Shown: positions 7,293 through 16,900 of the stretch, piece after piece
How the letters are laid out: each line of letters starts with the position of its first letter
Position numbering within the stretch: position 1 is the stretch's first letter
Assembly (NCBI GenBank): GCA_963784885.1
Contig: CAWATA010000005.1
Span: forward strand, 310,001-374,000
Length of the DNA: 64,000 bases
From: RHKX01 sp963784885
GTDB lineage: Bacteria > Actinomycetota > Thermoleophilia > Solirubrobacterales > 70-9
Direction: 5' to 3'
The notes under the pieces: model-generated
Databases searched by the model: none
Told to the model about the DNA's origin: nothing
The model's input: only the letters and a program-made list of their open reading frames with translations
Position numbers and translations under genes: made by a program

Positions 7293-8875
7293 GGGTCGCG
7301 CGGATCGGGCATCAGCGCGGCGAAACGCTCGGCGAGCGCGGTGATCGTGAGACTGGGGTTGACGCCGAGGTTCGCCGGGATCGCGCTGGCATCGGTCACG
7401 TATAGGCCCGGGTGGCCGTAGACCTCGTGGCGGGCATCGACGACGCCCGACCCGGCGCCGGAGCCGATCGCGGCGCCGCCGAGCACGTGGGCGGTGATCG
7501 AGAGGCCCCCGACGCTCTCCGGAAGCAGGTTCAGCGGGCGGCCGCCGGACGCAGCCGCGAACTCGCGGGTGACCCGGTTGGCGATCGCGAGGTAGCTCGG
7601 CGGCCGCCGTCCGGGCACCGTGCGGCTGCGCAGTACCCGCCGCCACGGGCGCAGCGGCGAGCGGGCGAGCCGGAACTCGATCTCGCTCTCGACGTCCTGC
7701 ATCACGGTCAGCGCGGTCAGGCGCTGCTCGAGGCCACGCGAGCCGACGATGCGGGCCTGCCGCAGCGGCGAGCGGGCGATCGCGGCGATCGCGGCGCGCC
7801 GGCGCCGGCGTGGGTCCTCGCCGTCGACGAGCGGCCCGAGCATCCAGCGCATGTGCGAGCCACCTACGTAGCGGTTCTGGGTCACGTGGGTGCGATCGTC
7901 GGGATGGAAGTCACTCGAGATCGACGGTCCCCGGCTGAGGTCGTCGCCGGGAGGTTGCATCACCGCCGTAACGGCCTCGCTGTTCGTCCGGACCGCCATG
8001 CCGAGCCGCGACGAGAGGCGAGGCAGCGTGCCGAGCTCGTCGCGGCAGCGCAGCAGCAGCTCGAGCGTCCCGAGGACGCCCGCGGCGAGAACGACACGCC
8101 GGGCGCGCAGCGACGCCGGGCGACCGCCGGGGCCCGTGACGCTGACCTCGTAGCCGCCTCCGGCGGACGGCGCGAGGGCGGTCACCTCGCGCTCCGGGAG
8201 GATCCGCGCTCCCCGTCGCTCGGCCAAGTGCAGATAGTTGAGGTCGAGGGTGTTCTTCGCGCCGTACGGACAGCCCGCGAGACAGCCGCCGCAGAGCGTG
8301 CAGCCGCTCCGCTCCGGTCCCTCGCCCGCGAAGAACGGGTCGGAGGAGCGACGTCCCGGTCCGTCGCCGAAGTGGATCCCGAGCGGGACCGGCCCGAACG
8401 TGTCGGCGGCGCCCATCGCCTTCGCTGCGGAACGGAGGTGCTCGTCCATCGCGCCGAGGTGCGGGTTCGTCGTCCGGCCGAGCATCCGTGCCGCGGTCGC
8501 GAGATGAGGGGCCAGTTCGCCGCGCCAGTCGGCCAGCCCGGCCCAGGAGGGGTCGGCGTAGAAGCGGTCCGGCGGCTCGAGCAACACCGCCCCCCAGACG
8601 ATGCTGCCGCCGCCGACTCCGGTCGCCCCGATGATCCCGACGTCGCGGAAGAACCGCTGCCAGAAGTACCCCCGGCGGAGACCCAGCCCCGGGTCCCAGA
8701 GCAGCTCCCGAGGATTCCGCCGCCCTGCCTCGATGTCGGCCGGAGCCAGTCGGCGGCCGCGCTCGAGGACGACGACGTCCATGCCCCGCTCGGCGAGGCG
8801 CAACGCGGAAGCGGCGCCGCCGAAGCCGCTGCCGACGATCGCCACGTCGCAGTCGAAGCGGGGGTCGGCGCGCAC
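7289..8875 (-). CDS. GMC oxidoreductase, cholesterol-oxidase-like
   Basis: 528 residues. An N-terminal FAD Rossmann motif (VAIVGSGFGGAASALRLAER) and the GMC C-terminal signature (SAIPANLGVNPSLTITALAE) are clear. A Cys-rich insert, CTLCGGCLAGCPYGAKN, is like that of class I cholesterol-oxidase relatives and could hold a metal or cluster. The likely reaction is FAD-dependent alcohol oxidation, possibly of a sterol. GTG 8875 is chosen because GGAG lies about 10 nt upstream and the FAD motif starts soon after; the frame continues upstream only as shadow of the next gene. It follows the reductase-SDR fusion by 23 bp, so they form one transcription unit. Confidence 0.9.
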   Translation of the reverse strand: MRADPRFDCDVAIVGSGFGGAASALRLAERGMDVVVLERGRRLAPADIEAGRRNPRELLWDPGLGLRRGYFWQRFFRDVGIIGATGVGGGSIVWGAVLLEPPDRFYADPSWAGLADWRGELAPHLATAARMLGRTTNPHLGAMDEHLRSAAKAMGAADTFGPVPLGIHFGDGPGRRSSDPFFAGEGPERSGCTLCGGCLAGCPYGAKNTLDLNYLHLAERRGARILPEREVTALAPSAGGGYEVSVTGPGGRPASLRARRVVLAAGVLGTLELLLRCRDELGTLPRLSSRLGMAVRTNSEAVTAVMQPPGDDLSRGPSISSDFHPDDRTHVTQNRYVGGSHMRWMLGPLVDGEDPRRRRRAAIAAIARSPLRQARIVGSRGLEQRLTALTVMQDVESEIEFRLARSPLRPWRRVLRSRTVPGRRPPSYLAIANRVTREFAAASGGRPLNLLPESVGGLSITAHVLGGAAIGSGAGSGVVDARHEVYGHPGLYVTDASAIPANLGVNPSLTITALAERFAALMPDPRDP

Positions 8876-8898
8876 GGAGGCTCCGTCGAGAGCCGGGC

Positions 8899-11037
8899 CT
8901 ACCAGTGCATGCCGCGCATCAGGTACGCGAAGGCGAGCTGCTGGCTGTTCGCCTGCTCGTCGGTGGAGGTGCCGCGCTTCTCGCGAGGAGCGGAGTCCTT
9001 CGGCTTGCCGCCCTTGGCAGCGGCCGAGTCCGGGAACATGTGGTAGGCGCTGTTGAGGATGTAGTCGATCGACTTCGGGTTGATCGCGTAGAGAATCTGC
9101 CCGAGCGTCCCGACCGGCGTCGCGATCCGCTTCGGCTTGTAGATGATCGCGTCGCAGAGCATGTCCCCGGCCTCGTCCGGCGTGATCGTCGGGAACCGGT
9201 CGTACATCTTCGTCGGCGCGATCATCGGCGTCCGCACGAGCGGCATGTGGATGGTCGTGATGTCGACCTTGTCGTCGATGATCTCGGAGGCGATGCACCG
9301 GGAGAAGGCGTCGAGCGCCGACTTCGAGGCGACGTAGGCGGAGAACCTCGGCATGTTCGTCTGCACGCCGATCGAGCTGACGTTGATGATCTGGCCCGAG
9401 CGCCGCTGGCGCATCGTCGGCAGCAGCCGGAGGATCAGCCGGACCGGTCCGAAGTAGTTGAGCTGCATGGTCCGCTCGAAATCGTGAAAGCGGTCGTAGG
9501 AGAGCGCGATCGAGCGCCGGATGGAGCGACCGGCGTTGTTGATGAGGACGTCGACGTTGCCGTGCTGCTCGAGCACCTCGGCCGCCATCCGGTCGATGTC
9601 GTCGACGTCGGAGAGATCGCACTGATGGATGTGGGCGATGCCGCCGCCGTCGGTGATCTGGTCGCGTGTCTCCTCGAGCTTCTCCGGGGTCCGGGCGACG
9701 AGCAGAACGATGCCGCCGGCATCGGCGATCTTCATCGCCGCCGACTTGCCGATCCCCGAGGACGCGCCGGTGACCAGCACGACCTTGCCGCTGACCTCCT
9801 TCTCGAGCGACGCGTTTCCCTGCAGGCGGCGGCCGAAGCGAACCACCTCGTCGGGGATCTGGTGCTCGAGGATCTGGGCGATCCCGCCGAAGATCCCGGC
9901 CTGCCCGCGCGCGGCGCCGACGAGCGTGTTGTCACGGTAGAGGTCGGGGTCGAGGTGGCGGGCCCAGTAGTCCCAGAGCTTGCCGGCGTAGGCCTCCAAC
10001 GGCGGGACCTTGATCCCGGTCCCGGCCAGGGCCGCCTGGGTGCGCCGCGAGTCGAAATGGGTCGGGTAGTTGAGGTACATCAGCACGGACCGCGGGACCC
10101 CGAAGTCCTCGAGGACGCGATCGGTGAGGGCGTTCGCGAACGGGATGTTGCCGAGCGCTACGCCGAGCAGCGGCCCGAGCGCCTCGGTCGTCGAGGCCGG
10201 GGCGCGGACCGTCGACTGCGGCGCGTGAGCGGCGCGGGCGAAGACGTCGATTACCTCGCCGGCCGAGAGCGGGTCGGGGTCGGTGAGGCTGAACGCGCGC
10301 CCGTCGAGCCCGTCGAGGTGGGCGATGTGGTCCATCGCCTTGACGACGAAATCGACCGGGACGATGTTGATCTCGCGCCCCTCCACCCCGGGCATCGGCA
10401 TCCAGGCCGGAACGACCTGGCGGATCCGGCGGATCAGCTTGAAGAAGTAGTAGGGACCGTCGATCTTGTCCATCTCGCCGGTCTCGGAGTTGCCGACGAC
10501 GATGCCGGGCCGGTAGACGCGCCACGGACGCGTGCACTCCTCGCGAACGACCTTCTCGGACTCGTGCTTGGTCCGGAAGTACGGATTGGTGTCGAGGTTC
10601 TGGGCCTCGTCGAACATGTCCTCGCGCCAGGTGCCCTTGTAGAGGCCGGCGGCGGCGATCGAGCTGACCATGTGGACCCGGCCCGCTTCGACCGCCTCGG
10701 CGAGCTCGACCATGTGCCGGGTGCCCTCGACGTTGGCGATCCGCTGCGACTCCGCGTCGGCCTTCATGTCATAGATGGCGGCGAGGTGAAAGAGATGGTC
10801 GACGTTTCCCTTCAGTCGCTCGGCGTCCGCATCGGAGACGCCGAGGCGGCGCTGCGAGAGGTCGCCGACGATGCCGACGACGCGTTCTTCGTCGACTCCC
10901 CAGCGGTTTCGCAGCTCGGCGAGGCGGCCCTGGGAGCCCTCTCGAACCAGCACGTAGATCGTGCCCTCCCGCTCGAGCAGGAGCTCGACCAGGTTGCGGC
11001 CGATGAAGCCGGTTGCGCCGGTGACGAAGTACGCCAT
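8899..11037 (-). CDS. Two-domain reductase: fatty acyl-CoA reductase-like domain fused to a classical SDR
   Basis: 712 residues with two complete nucleotide-binding domains. The N-terminal half (about 1-370) is an extended SDR/thioester-reductase type: TGATGFIGRNLVELLLER, VSSIAAAGLY, and YFRTKHESE as the Y-x-x-x-K. The C-terminal half (about 410-650) is a classical SDR: VTGASSGIGKSAA, NNAGRS, and YVASK. Actinobacterial proteins of this architecture are annotated as multidomain SDRs or acyl-CoA reductases; reduction of a fatty acyl thioester to aldehyde and alcohol by the two domains is a reasonable inference. ATG 11037 has GGAGGGAA at a good distance and a TAGGGT -10 further upstream. It is followed by the GMC oxidoreductase. 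Confidence 0.87.
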   Translation of the reverse strand: MAYFVTGATGFIGRNLVELLLEREGTIYVLVREGSQGRLAELRNRWGVDEERVVGIVGDLSQRRLGVSDADAERLKGNVDHLFHLAAIYDMKADAESQRIANVEGTRHMVELAEAVEAGRVHMVSSIAAAGLYKGTWREDMFDEAQNLDTNPYFRTKHESEKVVREECTRPWRVYRPGIVVGNSETGEMDKIDGPYYFFKLIRRIRQVVPAWMPMPGVEGREINIVPVDFVVKAMDHIAHLDGLDGRAFSLTDPDPLSAGEVIDVFARAAHAPQSTVRAPASTTEALGPLLGVALGNIPFANALTDRVLEDFGVPRSVLMYLNYPTHFDSRRTQAALAGTGIKVPPLEAYAGKLWDYWARHLDPDLYRDNTLVGAARGQAGIFGGIAQILEHQIPDEVVRFGRRLQGNASLEKEVSGKVVLVTGASSGIGKSAAMKIADAGGIVLLVARTPEKLEETRDQITDGGGIAHIHQCDLSDVDDIDRMAAEVLEQHGNVDVLINNAGRSIRRSIALSYDRFHDFERTMQLNYFGPVRLILRLLPTMRQRRSGQIINVSSIGVQTNMPRFSAYVASKSALDAFSRCIASEIIDDKVDITTIHMPLVRTPMIAPTKMYDRFPTITPDEAGDMLCDAIIYKPKRIATPVGTLGQILYAINPKSIDYILNSAYHMFPDSAAAKGGKPKDSAPREKRGTSTDEQANSQQLAFAYLMRGMHW

Positions 11038-11151
11038 TCTCAGTTCCCTCCGAAGTCGCGAAAACCCGACCGGACCCTACACGCTGGGCGCAGGCCGGCG
11101 ATCACGCGCAACGATGCTTGAGCGGCCTTTCATGCGGGAATACCGGTCCTT

Positions 11152-12585
11152 GTGAGCGCCGCAGTCGCCAGCACCGCCTCAACCGGCACCGCAGTGGTCT
11201 GGTTCCGCCGCGACCTCCGCCTCGCCGACAACCCGGCGCTCGCGGCCGCTGCCCGCGCCGACAGGGTCCTGGCGGTCTTCTGCTTCGAGGACGGGCTGAC
11301 CGGAGGGCGTCACCACTCGGCCAACCGCAACGCCTACCTGCTCGCGTCGCTCCGCGAACTCGGCGACGGCCTCCGCGCTACCGGTGCCCCCCTGCACCTG
11401 CGCCGCGGCGACCCGGCGAAGGAGATCCCCCGCCTCGCAGCCGAGTGCGGCGCCTCCGAGGTCCACGTCAACCGCGATCACACGGCCCATGCCCGCAGCC
11501 GGGACCGGGCCGTCGCCGCCGCGCTGGAGGATTCCGGGGTGGCGCTGGTCGGCCACGACGGCCTCACCTGCGCCGAGCCGGCGCGGATCCTGACCGGCGA
11601 GGGCCGGCCGTTCCGGGTCTTCACCCCGTTCTTCCGGGCCTGGGAGAGCGCCCCGCGCCGCGAGCCGACCCCGCCCCCGCGCAAGCTCGACGCGCCGCCG
11701 GGAGTCGCGGTCGGGCGGGCGCCGAGCGAGGGCGATCTCGGCGTCGACGCCACGGCGAAACGGATCGCGGCGGCCGCCGGCCCGGGCGAGGATGCCGGCC
11801 GGCTGCTGATGCGGCGCGCGGTCGAGCGCGCCGGCGACTACGCGAAGGTGCGCGACCTCCCGGGCCTCGACGAGACGACTCGGCTCTCACCGGCCCTGCA
11901 CTTCGGGACCATCTCGGCACTGGAGCTCGAACGCGAGCTGGCCCGCAAGCGCAGCGACGGCGCCAAGGCACTGCGGCGGCAGCTCGCCTGGCGGGACTTC
12001 TGGCTCAGCGTGATCCGCGACAACCCGAGCAACCGGACCGAGGAGTTCGACCAGCGGTTCCGCGGGATGCGGTGGCGCGACGATCCCGACTCGCTCGACG
12101 CCTGGAAGCACGGCGCCACCGGCGTCCCCTGGATCGACGCCGGCATGCGACAGCTCCTGGCCGAAGGGTGGATGCACAACCGGGTCCGGATGGCCGTCGC
12201 CTCCTACCTGACGAAGAACCTGCTGATCGACTGGCGCGAGGGCGAAGCCCACTTCATGCATCACCTGCTCGACGGCGACGAGTCCCAGAACAACGGCAAC
12301 TGGCAGTGGGCCGCCTCGGTCGGGGCCGATTCACAGCCCTACTTCCGGGTCTTCAACCCGGTCCGCCAGCAGCAGCGCTTCGATCCCGGCGGCGAGTACG
12401 TCCGTCGCTGGGTCCCGGAGATCCGCGATCTCCCCGGCGAGCATCTCGCCGCCCCGTGGGAGGCGCCCGAGGAGGTCCAGCGGGAGGCCGGATGCGTGAT
12501 CGGCAGGGACTACCCGGAGCCTCTCGTCGACCTCGGAGACTCGCGCGAGGAAGCGATCTCGCGCTTCCGCGACCAGGCCGGCTGA
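11152..12585 (+). CDS. phr: Deoxyribodipyrimidine photolyase
   Basis: 477 residues, GTG start. The N-terminal antenna-cofactor domain begins VVWFRRDLRLADNPAL; the C-terminal FAD domain has the hallmark run WMHNRVRM, NNGNWQWAASVGADSQ and PYFRVFNP, including the tryptophans used for electron transfer. It repairs cyclobutane pyrimidine dimers using near-UV/blue light. Length and motif order match class I CPD photolyases; a (6-4) or cryptochrome function is less likely. It diverges from the reductase fusion across about 115 bp. The start is weakly supported (GAATAC 8 nt upstream as a poor -10; no Shine-Dalgarno). Confidence 0.93.
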   Translation: MSAAVASTASTGTAVVWFRRDLRLADNPALAAAARADRVLAVFCFEDGLTGGRHHSANRNAYLLASLRELGDGLRATGAPLHLRRGDPAKEIPRLAAECGASEVHVNRDHTAHARSRDRAVAAALEDSGVALVGHDGLTCAEPARILTGEGRPFRVFTPFFRAWESAPRREPTPPPRKLDAPPGVAVGRAPSEGDLGVDATAKRIAAAAGPGEDAGRLLMRRAVERAGDYAKVRDLPGLDETTRLSPALHFGTISALELERELARKRSDGAKALRRQLAWRDFWLSVIRDNPSNRTEEFDQRFRGMRWRDDPDSLDAWKHGATGVPWIDAGMRQLLAEGWMHNRVRMAVASYLTKNLLIDWREGEAHFMHHLLDGDESQNNGNWQWAASVGADSQPYFRVFNPVRQQQRFDPGGEYVRRWVPEIRDLPGEHLAAPWEAPEEVQREAGCVIGRDYPEPLVDLGDSREEAISRFRDQAG

Positions 12586-12637
12586 GCCCCGTGCCGCCGA
12601 CGTCCGCAGGTGCATACACTCAGTGATCGCGCTGTGA

Positions 12638-15600
12638 ATGACGCTCCGACATCGTCCTGACCCGGTGGCTGCAACCGAGACCGTGCAGATCGAGATGCCC
12701 GCGATGGGCGAGTCGGTGACCGAGGGAACGGTCCTCGAATGGCACGCGCAGGAGGGCGATCACGTCGAGGAGGGTGACACGCTCGTCGAGGTCTCGACCG
12801 ACAAGGTCGACGCCGAGGTCCCCTCGCCGGCGACTGGGACGCTGACGAAGATTCTCAAGGCCCCCGACGACGTCGTCAAGATCGGCGAGGCCCTGGCTGA
12901 GCTCGAGCCCGGCGGCGGCGGCGCGTCGCCCAGCATGGATGCGGCCGCCGCCGAGGGCGAGCCGGTCGAGCTGACGATGCCCGAGATGGGCGAGTCGGTC
13001 ACCGAGGGCACCGTCCTCGAGTGGGCGAAGCAGGCCGGCGATGCGGTCGAGGAGGGTGAGACGCTCGTCGAGGTCTCGACCGACAAGGTCGACGCCGAGG
13101 TCCCCTCGCCCGTGAGCGGCACCGTCCTCGAGACGCTCGTCGAGCCCGACGAGGTCGTCGAGGTAGGGCAGGTCCTCGCCCGGCTCCAGCCCGGTGCCGG
13201 AGCCGCGCCGCAGGCGACGGCGGCGCCCGCGGAGGCCGCTCCCGCGGCCGGCAACGGTGCCGGCGCCGATTCCGGCGCGGACGCGAAGGCCTCTCCCGTC
13301 GCCAAGCGGATCGCAGCCGCCGAGGGGGTCGACCTCGCGGCGGTGAGCGGCACCGGAGCGGGCGGGCGGATCATGAAGGCCGACGTGCTCGCCGCCAGGG
13401 ACGGCGGAAACGGCGCGGCCGCTCCCGCCGCCGCGAGCGACGGCGAGGCGAAGGTCCTGCGCGGGCCGGCCGGGATGCTCGCGAAGGCGATGGAGGAGAG
13501 CCGCTCGATTCCGACGGCCACCTCGTTCCGGACGCTCGCGGTCGACACGCTCGATGCCAAGCGCAAGGCCCTGAACGCGCTCCTGTCGGAGCGCGGGATG
13601 AAGGTTTCGTTCACGCACCTGATCGCCTGGGCGATCGTCGAGGCGGGCAAGGACTGGCGGGCGATGTCGCGCAGCTACGAGATCCGCGACGACAAGCCGA
13701 ACGTCATCGACCACGGCGTGATCAACCTCGGCATCGCCGTCGACGTCGAGAAGAAGGACGGCTCACGGAGCCTGATGGTCCCCTGTATCCGCGGGGCGGA
13801 TCAGGCGGACTTCAAGGCGTTCCACGCGAAGTACGAGGAGCTGATCCGCAAAACGCGCGAGAACTCGCTGACCGCAGACGATTTCATCGGCACGAACATC
13901 ACGCTCACCAACCCGGGCGGCCTCGGCACCGTCGCCTCGGTGCCGCGGCTGATGAGTGGGCAGGGGACGATCGTCGCCACCGGCTCGATCGCCTACCCGC
14001 CCGAGTGGTCCCACTCACCCGCCGAGCGGCTGAAGACGCTCGGCGTCTCGAAGGTCATGACGATGACTTCGACCTACGACCACCGGATCATTCAGGGGGC
14101 CGAGTCGGGCTCCTTCCTGCGCCGGATCGACGAGCTGCTGAGCGGCGACGACAACTTCTACGAGGGCGTCGCGGAGGCGCTGGACCTCGATCCCTCGACC
14201 GTGTCCAAGGCTCACCCGGCGTCGGCGTCGGCGCCGCCGCTCGTCGCCGGGACGACCACGACCTCGCCGCCCAGCGCAGTCCAGGCGCCGCCCAGCGAAG
14301 AGCTGATGCAGGCCGTCCAGGCGGCGACCTCGCTGCTCAAGGCCTACCGGACCCACGGCCACCTCTCGGCGACGCTGAACCCGCTCGGCGGCGATGGCAA
14401 GGGCGACCCCGCGCTCGAGCCCGAGAACCTCAACCTGACCCCGGAGCTGATGGGCCAGATCCCGGCGTCGATCCTCCGAATCGGCGTTCCCGGCGAGACG
14501 CTGCTCGACGCGCTGCCGCGGATGCGCGACGCCTACTGCGGCACGATCGCCTACCAGATCGAGCACCTCTCCTCGCACCAGCAGCGCGTCTGGCTGCGGG
14601 AGATGATCGAGACCGGCGCCCATCGCAAGCCGCTCGACAAGACCGAGAAGCGCAACCTCCTGCGGCGATTGATCGAGGTCTTCGAGTTCGAGCGCTTCCT
14701 CCAGAAGGCCTACCTCGGCCAGAAGATGTTCTCGCTCGAGGGCCTCGACTCGACGGTTCCGATGATCGACGAGCTCGCTACGATCGCGCGCAAGGACGGC
14801 GGCGAGCAGGTCGTCATCGGCATGGCCCACCGCGGACGGCTCTCGGTCCTCGCGCACAACCTCGGGCGCTCGCTGGAGTCGATCATGGCCGAGTTCGAGG
14901 GCGCGAAGGCGCTCGACGCCGTCAAGCGCACCGACGCGCTTCGCCACGGCGGGACCGGCGACGTCAAGTACCACCACGGCGCCGAGGGCCTCTTCGAGTC
15001 GCCGGAGGGCGACGTCCGGATGCGCCTCTACCCCAACCCCTCCCACCTCGAGTTCGTCGACCCGGTCGTCACCGGCGGCGCCCGGGCCGCGCAGACCGAG
15101 CACGCGGGTCCGCTGATCCACCACGACACCAAGGTCGCCGTGCCGCTCCTGCTGCACGGCGACGCGGCGTTCCCCGGTCAGGGCGTCGTCGCCGAGACCC
15201 TGAACCTGCAGTCGCTCGACGGCTACGCCACGGGCGGCACGATCCACATCATCCAGGACAACCAGGTGGGTTTCACGACCGACCCCAAGGACGGCCGCTC
15301 GACCCCCTACGCCGCCGATATGGCGAAGGGCTTCAACGTCCCGATCATCCACGTCAACGCCGACGACGTCGAGGGCTGCATCGCTGCGATCCGCCTCGCG
15401 ATGGCCTACCGCGCCAAGTTCGGGCGGGACGTCGTCATCGACCTGATCGGCTACCGCCGCTACGGCCACAACGAGACCGACGAGCCCGCCTACACGCAGC
15501 CCGAGCAGGCGGCGAAGATCAAGAAGCACCCGCCGATCAGCGAGCTCTACGCGAAGAAGCTGATCGCCGAGGGCACGGTCACGACCGAGGAGGTCGAGGG

Positions 15601-16900
15601 CGACGGCGGCAAGCTGCGCGAGGGGCTGAGCGGAATCCTCAAGGCGCTGCGCTCGAAGATCGAGGCCGGCGAGTTCGAGGATCCGACGGTCACCGGCGGC
15701 ACCGGCGAGCTCGACCGCTCCAAGAGCCCCGCGGTCGAGACGAAGGTCTCCGAAAAGCGGATTCGCACGCTCAACGAGGAGCTGGTCAGCTTCCCCGACA
15801 GCTTCACCGTTCACCGCAAGCTCCGCAAGCCGCTCGATCGCAGGCTCGAGATCCTCGACGATGGGCCGATCGAGTTCGCCCACGCCGAGGCGCTCGCCTT
15901 CGCGTCGCTGCTGACCGAGGGCACCCACATCCGGCTGACCGGGCAGGACACCAGCCGTGGGACCTTCTCGAACCGCCACCTCGTCCTCCACGACGAGAAG
16001 ACCGGCCTCACCTACGCGCCGATCCAGAACCTGTCCGGCGCCCTCGCCCCGTTCGAGATCCACAACAGCCCGCTCTCGGAGAACGCGGCGCTCGGTTTCG
16101 AGTACGGCTACGCGGCCGCCTCGCCCGAGAGCCTGATCCTCTGGGAGGCGCAGTTCGGCGACTTCGACAACTCCGCGCAGGTGATCATCGACCAGTTCAT
16201 CGCCGCCGGCGAGTCGAAGTGGGGGCAGACGACGCGGCTGACGCTGCTGCTCCCGCACGGCTACGAGGGAGCCGGGCCCGAGCATTCGAGCGCCCGGATC
16301 GAGCGCTTCCTCCAGCTCGGCGCCGAGGGCAACATGCGGCTCGCAAACCCGACGACCGCCGCCCAGTACTTCCACCTGCTGCGCCGCCAGGCGCGGATCA
16401 GGAAGGCGCGCCCGATGGTGGTATTCACCCCGAAGGGCCTGCTGCGGCTCGGCGACGCCGCCTCGAAGCTCAGTGACCTCACCGAGGGCACCTTCAAGTA
16501 CGTCATCGACGATCCCGACGCCTCGCAGCGACCGGAGGAGATCAAGCGCCTCCTGCTCTGCTCCGGTCGTGTCTACTACGACCTCCAGGGCCACGATCGA
16601 CGGGCCGACGCGACCTCGGTCGCGATCGCCCGCACCGAGCTGATCTACCCCTTCCCGAAGAGCTACATCGCCGAGCTCGCGGCCGGCTACCCGAACCTCG
16701 AGGAGATCGTCTGGGTCCAGGAGGAGCCGGCGAACATGGGCTGCTGGCCCTCGATGCGCTGGCGCCTGCCCGATGCGATCGAGGCCGACATCCCGATCCG
16801 CTACATCGGCCGGCCCGAGCGGGCGAGCCCCTCCGAGGGCTACCCGGCTGCTCACCGGACCGAGCAGGAGCGGATCGTCCTCACAGCGCTGACGGCCTAG
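12638..16900 (+). CDS. kgd: 2-oxoglutarate dehydrogenase fusion: two lipoyl domains, PSBD, E2 succinyltransferase and E1
   Basis: 1420 residues. Order: lipoyl domain 1 (about 16-90, predicted lipoyl Lys56 in STDKVDAE), Ala/Gly linker, lipoyl domain 2 (about 110-185, Lys150 in an identical motif), linker, peripheral-subunit-binding domain (about 219-253), E2 acyltransferase (about 272-510, ending TSTYDHRIIQGAESG), then a complete thiamin-dependent E1 (about 545-1420, including IGMAHRGRLSVL and GDAAFPGQGVVAE). Well-known actinobacterial Kgd/OdhA proteins are about 1220-1230 residues with E2 and E1 but no lipoyl domain. Here the swinging arms are built in, so only E3 would be needed in trans. 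ATG 12638 is used; GTG 12665 in frame is an alternative just before the lipoyl fold. Confidence 0.92.
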   Translation: MTLRHRPDPVAATETVQIEMPAMGESVTEGTVLEWHAQEGDHVEEGDTLVEVSTDKVDAEVPSPATGTLTKILKAPDDVVKIGEALAELEPGGGGASPSMDAAAAEGEPVELTMPEMGESVTEGTVLEWAKQAGDAVEEGETLVEVSTDKVDAEVPSPVSGTVLETLVEPDEVVEVGQVLARLQPGAGAAPQATAAPAEAAPAAGNGAGADSGADAKASPVAKRIAAAEGVDLAAVSGTGAGGRIMKADVLAARDGGNGAAAPAAASDGEAKVLRGPAGMLAKAMEESRSIPTATSFRTLAVDTLDAKRKALNALLSERGMKVSFTHLIAWAIVEAGKDWRAMSRSYEIRDDKPNVIDHGVINLGIAVDVEKKDGSRSLMVPCIRGADQADFKAFHAKYEELIRKTRENSLTADDFIGTNITLTNPGGLGTVASVPRLMSGQGTIVATGSIAYPPEWSHSPAERLKTLGVSKVMTMTSTYDHRIIQGAESGSFLRRIDELLSGDDNFYEGVAEALDLDPSTVSKAHPASASAPPLVAGTTTTSPPSAVQAPPSEELMQAVQAATSLLKAYRTHGHLSATLNPLGGDGKGDPALEPENLNLTPELMGQIPASILRIGVPGETLLDALPRMRDAYCGTIAYQIEHLSSHQQRVWLREMIETGAHRKPLDKTEKRNLLRRLIEVFEFERFLQKAYLGQKMFSLEGLDSTVPMIDELATIARKDGGEQVVIGMAHRGRLSVLAHNLGRSLESIMAEFEGAKALDAVKRTDALRHGGTGDVKYHHGAEGLFESPEGDVRMRLYPNPSHLEFVDPVVTGGARAAQTEHAGPLIHHDTKVAVPLLLHGDAAFPGQGVVAETLNLQSLDGYATGGTIHIIQDNQVGFTTDPKDGRSTPYAADMAKGFNVPIIHVNADDVEGCIAAIRLAMAYRAKFGRDVVIDLIGYRRYGHNETDEPAYTQPEQAAKIKKHPPISELYAKKLIAEGTVTTEEVEGDGGKLREGLSGILKALRSKIEAGEFEDPTVTGGTGELDRSKSPAVETKVSEKRIRTLNEELVSFPDSFTVHRKLRKPLDRRLEILDDGPIEFAHAEALAFASLLTEGTHIRLTGQDTSRGTFSNRHLVLHDEKTGLTYAPIQNLSGALAPFEIHNSPLSENAALGFEYGYAAASPESLILWEAQFGDFDNSAQVIIDQFIAAGESKWGQTTRLTLLLPHGYEGAGPEHSSARIERFLQLGAEGNMRLANPTTAAQYFHLLRRQARIRKARPMVVFTPKGLLRLGDAASKLSDLTEGTFKYVIDDPDASQRPEEIKRLLLCSGRVYYDLQGHDRRADATSVAIARTELIYPFPKSYIAELAAGYPNLEEIVWVQEEPANMGCWPSMRWRLPDAIEADIPIRYIGRPERASPSEGYPAAHRTEQERIVLTALTA
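12764..12828 (+). repeat. Direct repeat copy 1 within lipoyl domain 1
   Basis: 65 bp matching 13046-13110 with one mismatch; the last 50 bp are identical. It encodes the lipoyl-lysine hairpin. Copies are 282 bp apart (94 codons, in frame). Confidence 0.85.
13046..13110 (+). repeat. Direct repeat copy 2 within lipoyl domain 2
   Basis: Second copy of the 65 bp repeat. The near-identity at nucleotide level suggests recent duplication or gene conversion of the lipoyl domain; recombination between copies would delete exactly one domain in frame. Confidence 0.85.

Noticed and set aside
7289..9622. 777-codon frame suggesting an SDR-GMC fusion
   Set aside because: The first 249 codons read antiframe through the reductase fusion; GTG 8875 with GGAG is the real start.
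8905..11121. Long plus-strand frame (over 700 codons) antisense to the reductase-SDR fusion
   Set aside because: Arg/Asp/Val-rich low-complexity sequence typical of antisense frames in high-GC DNA, with no domain.
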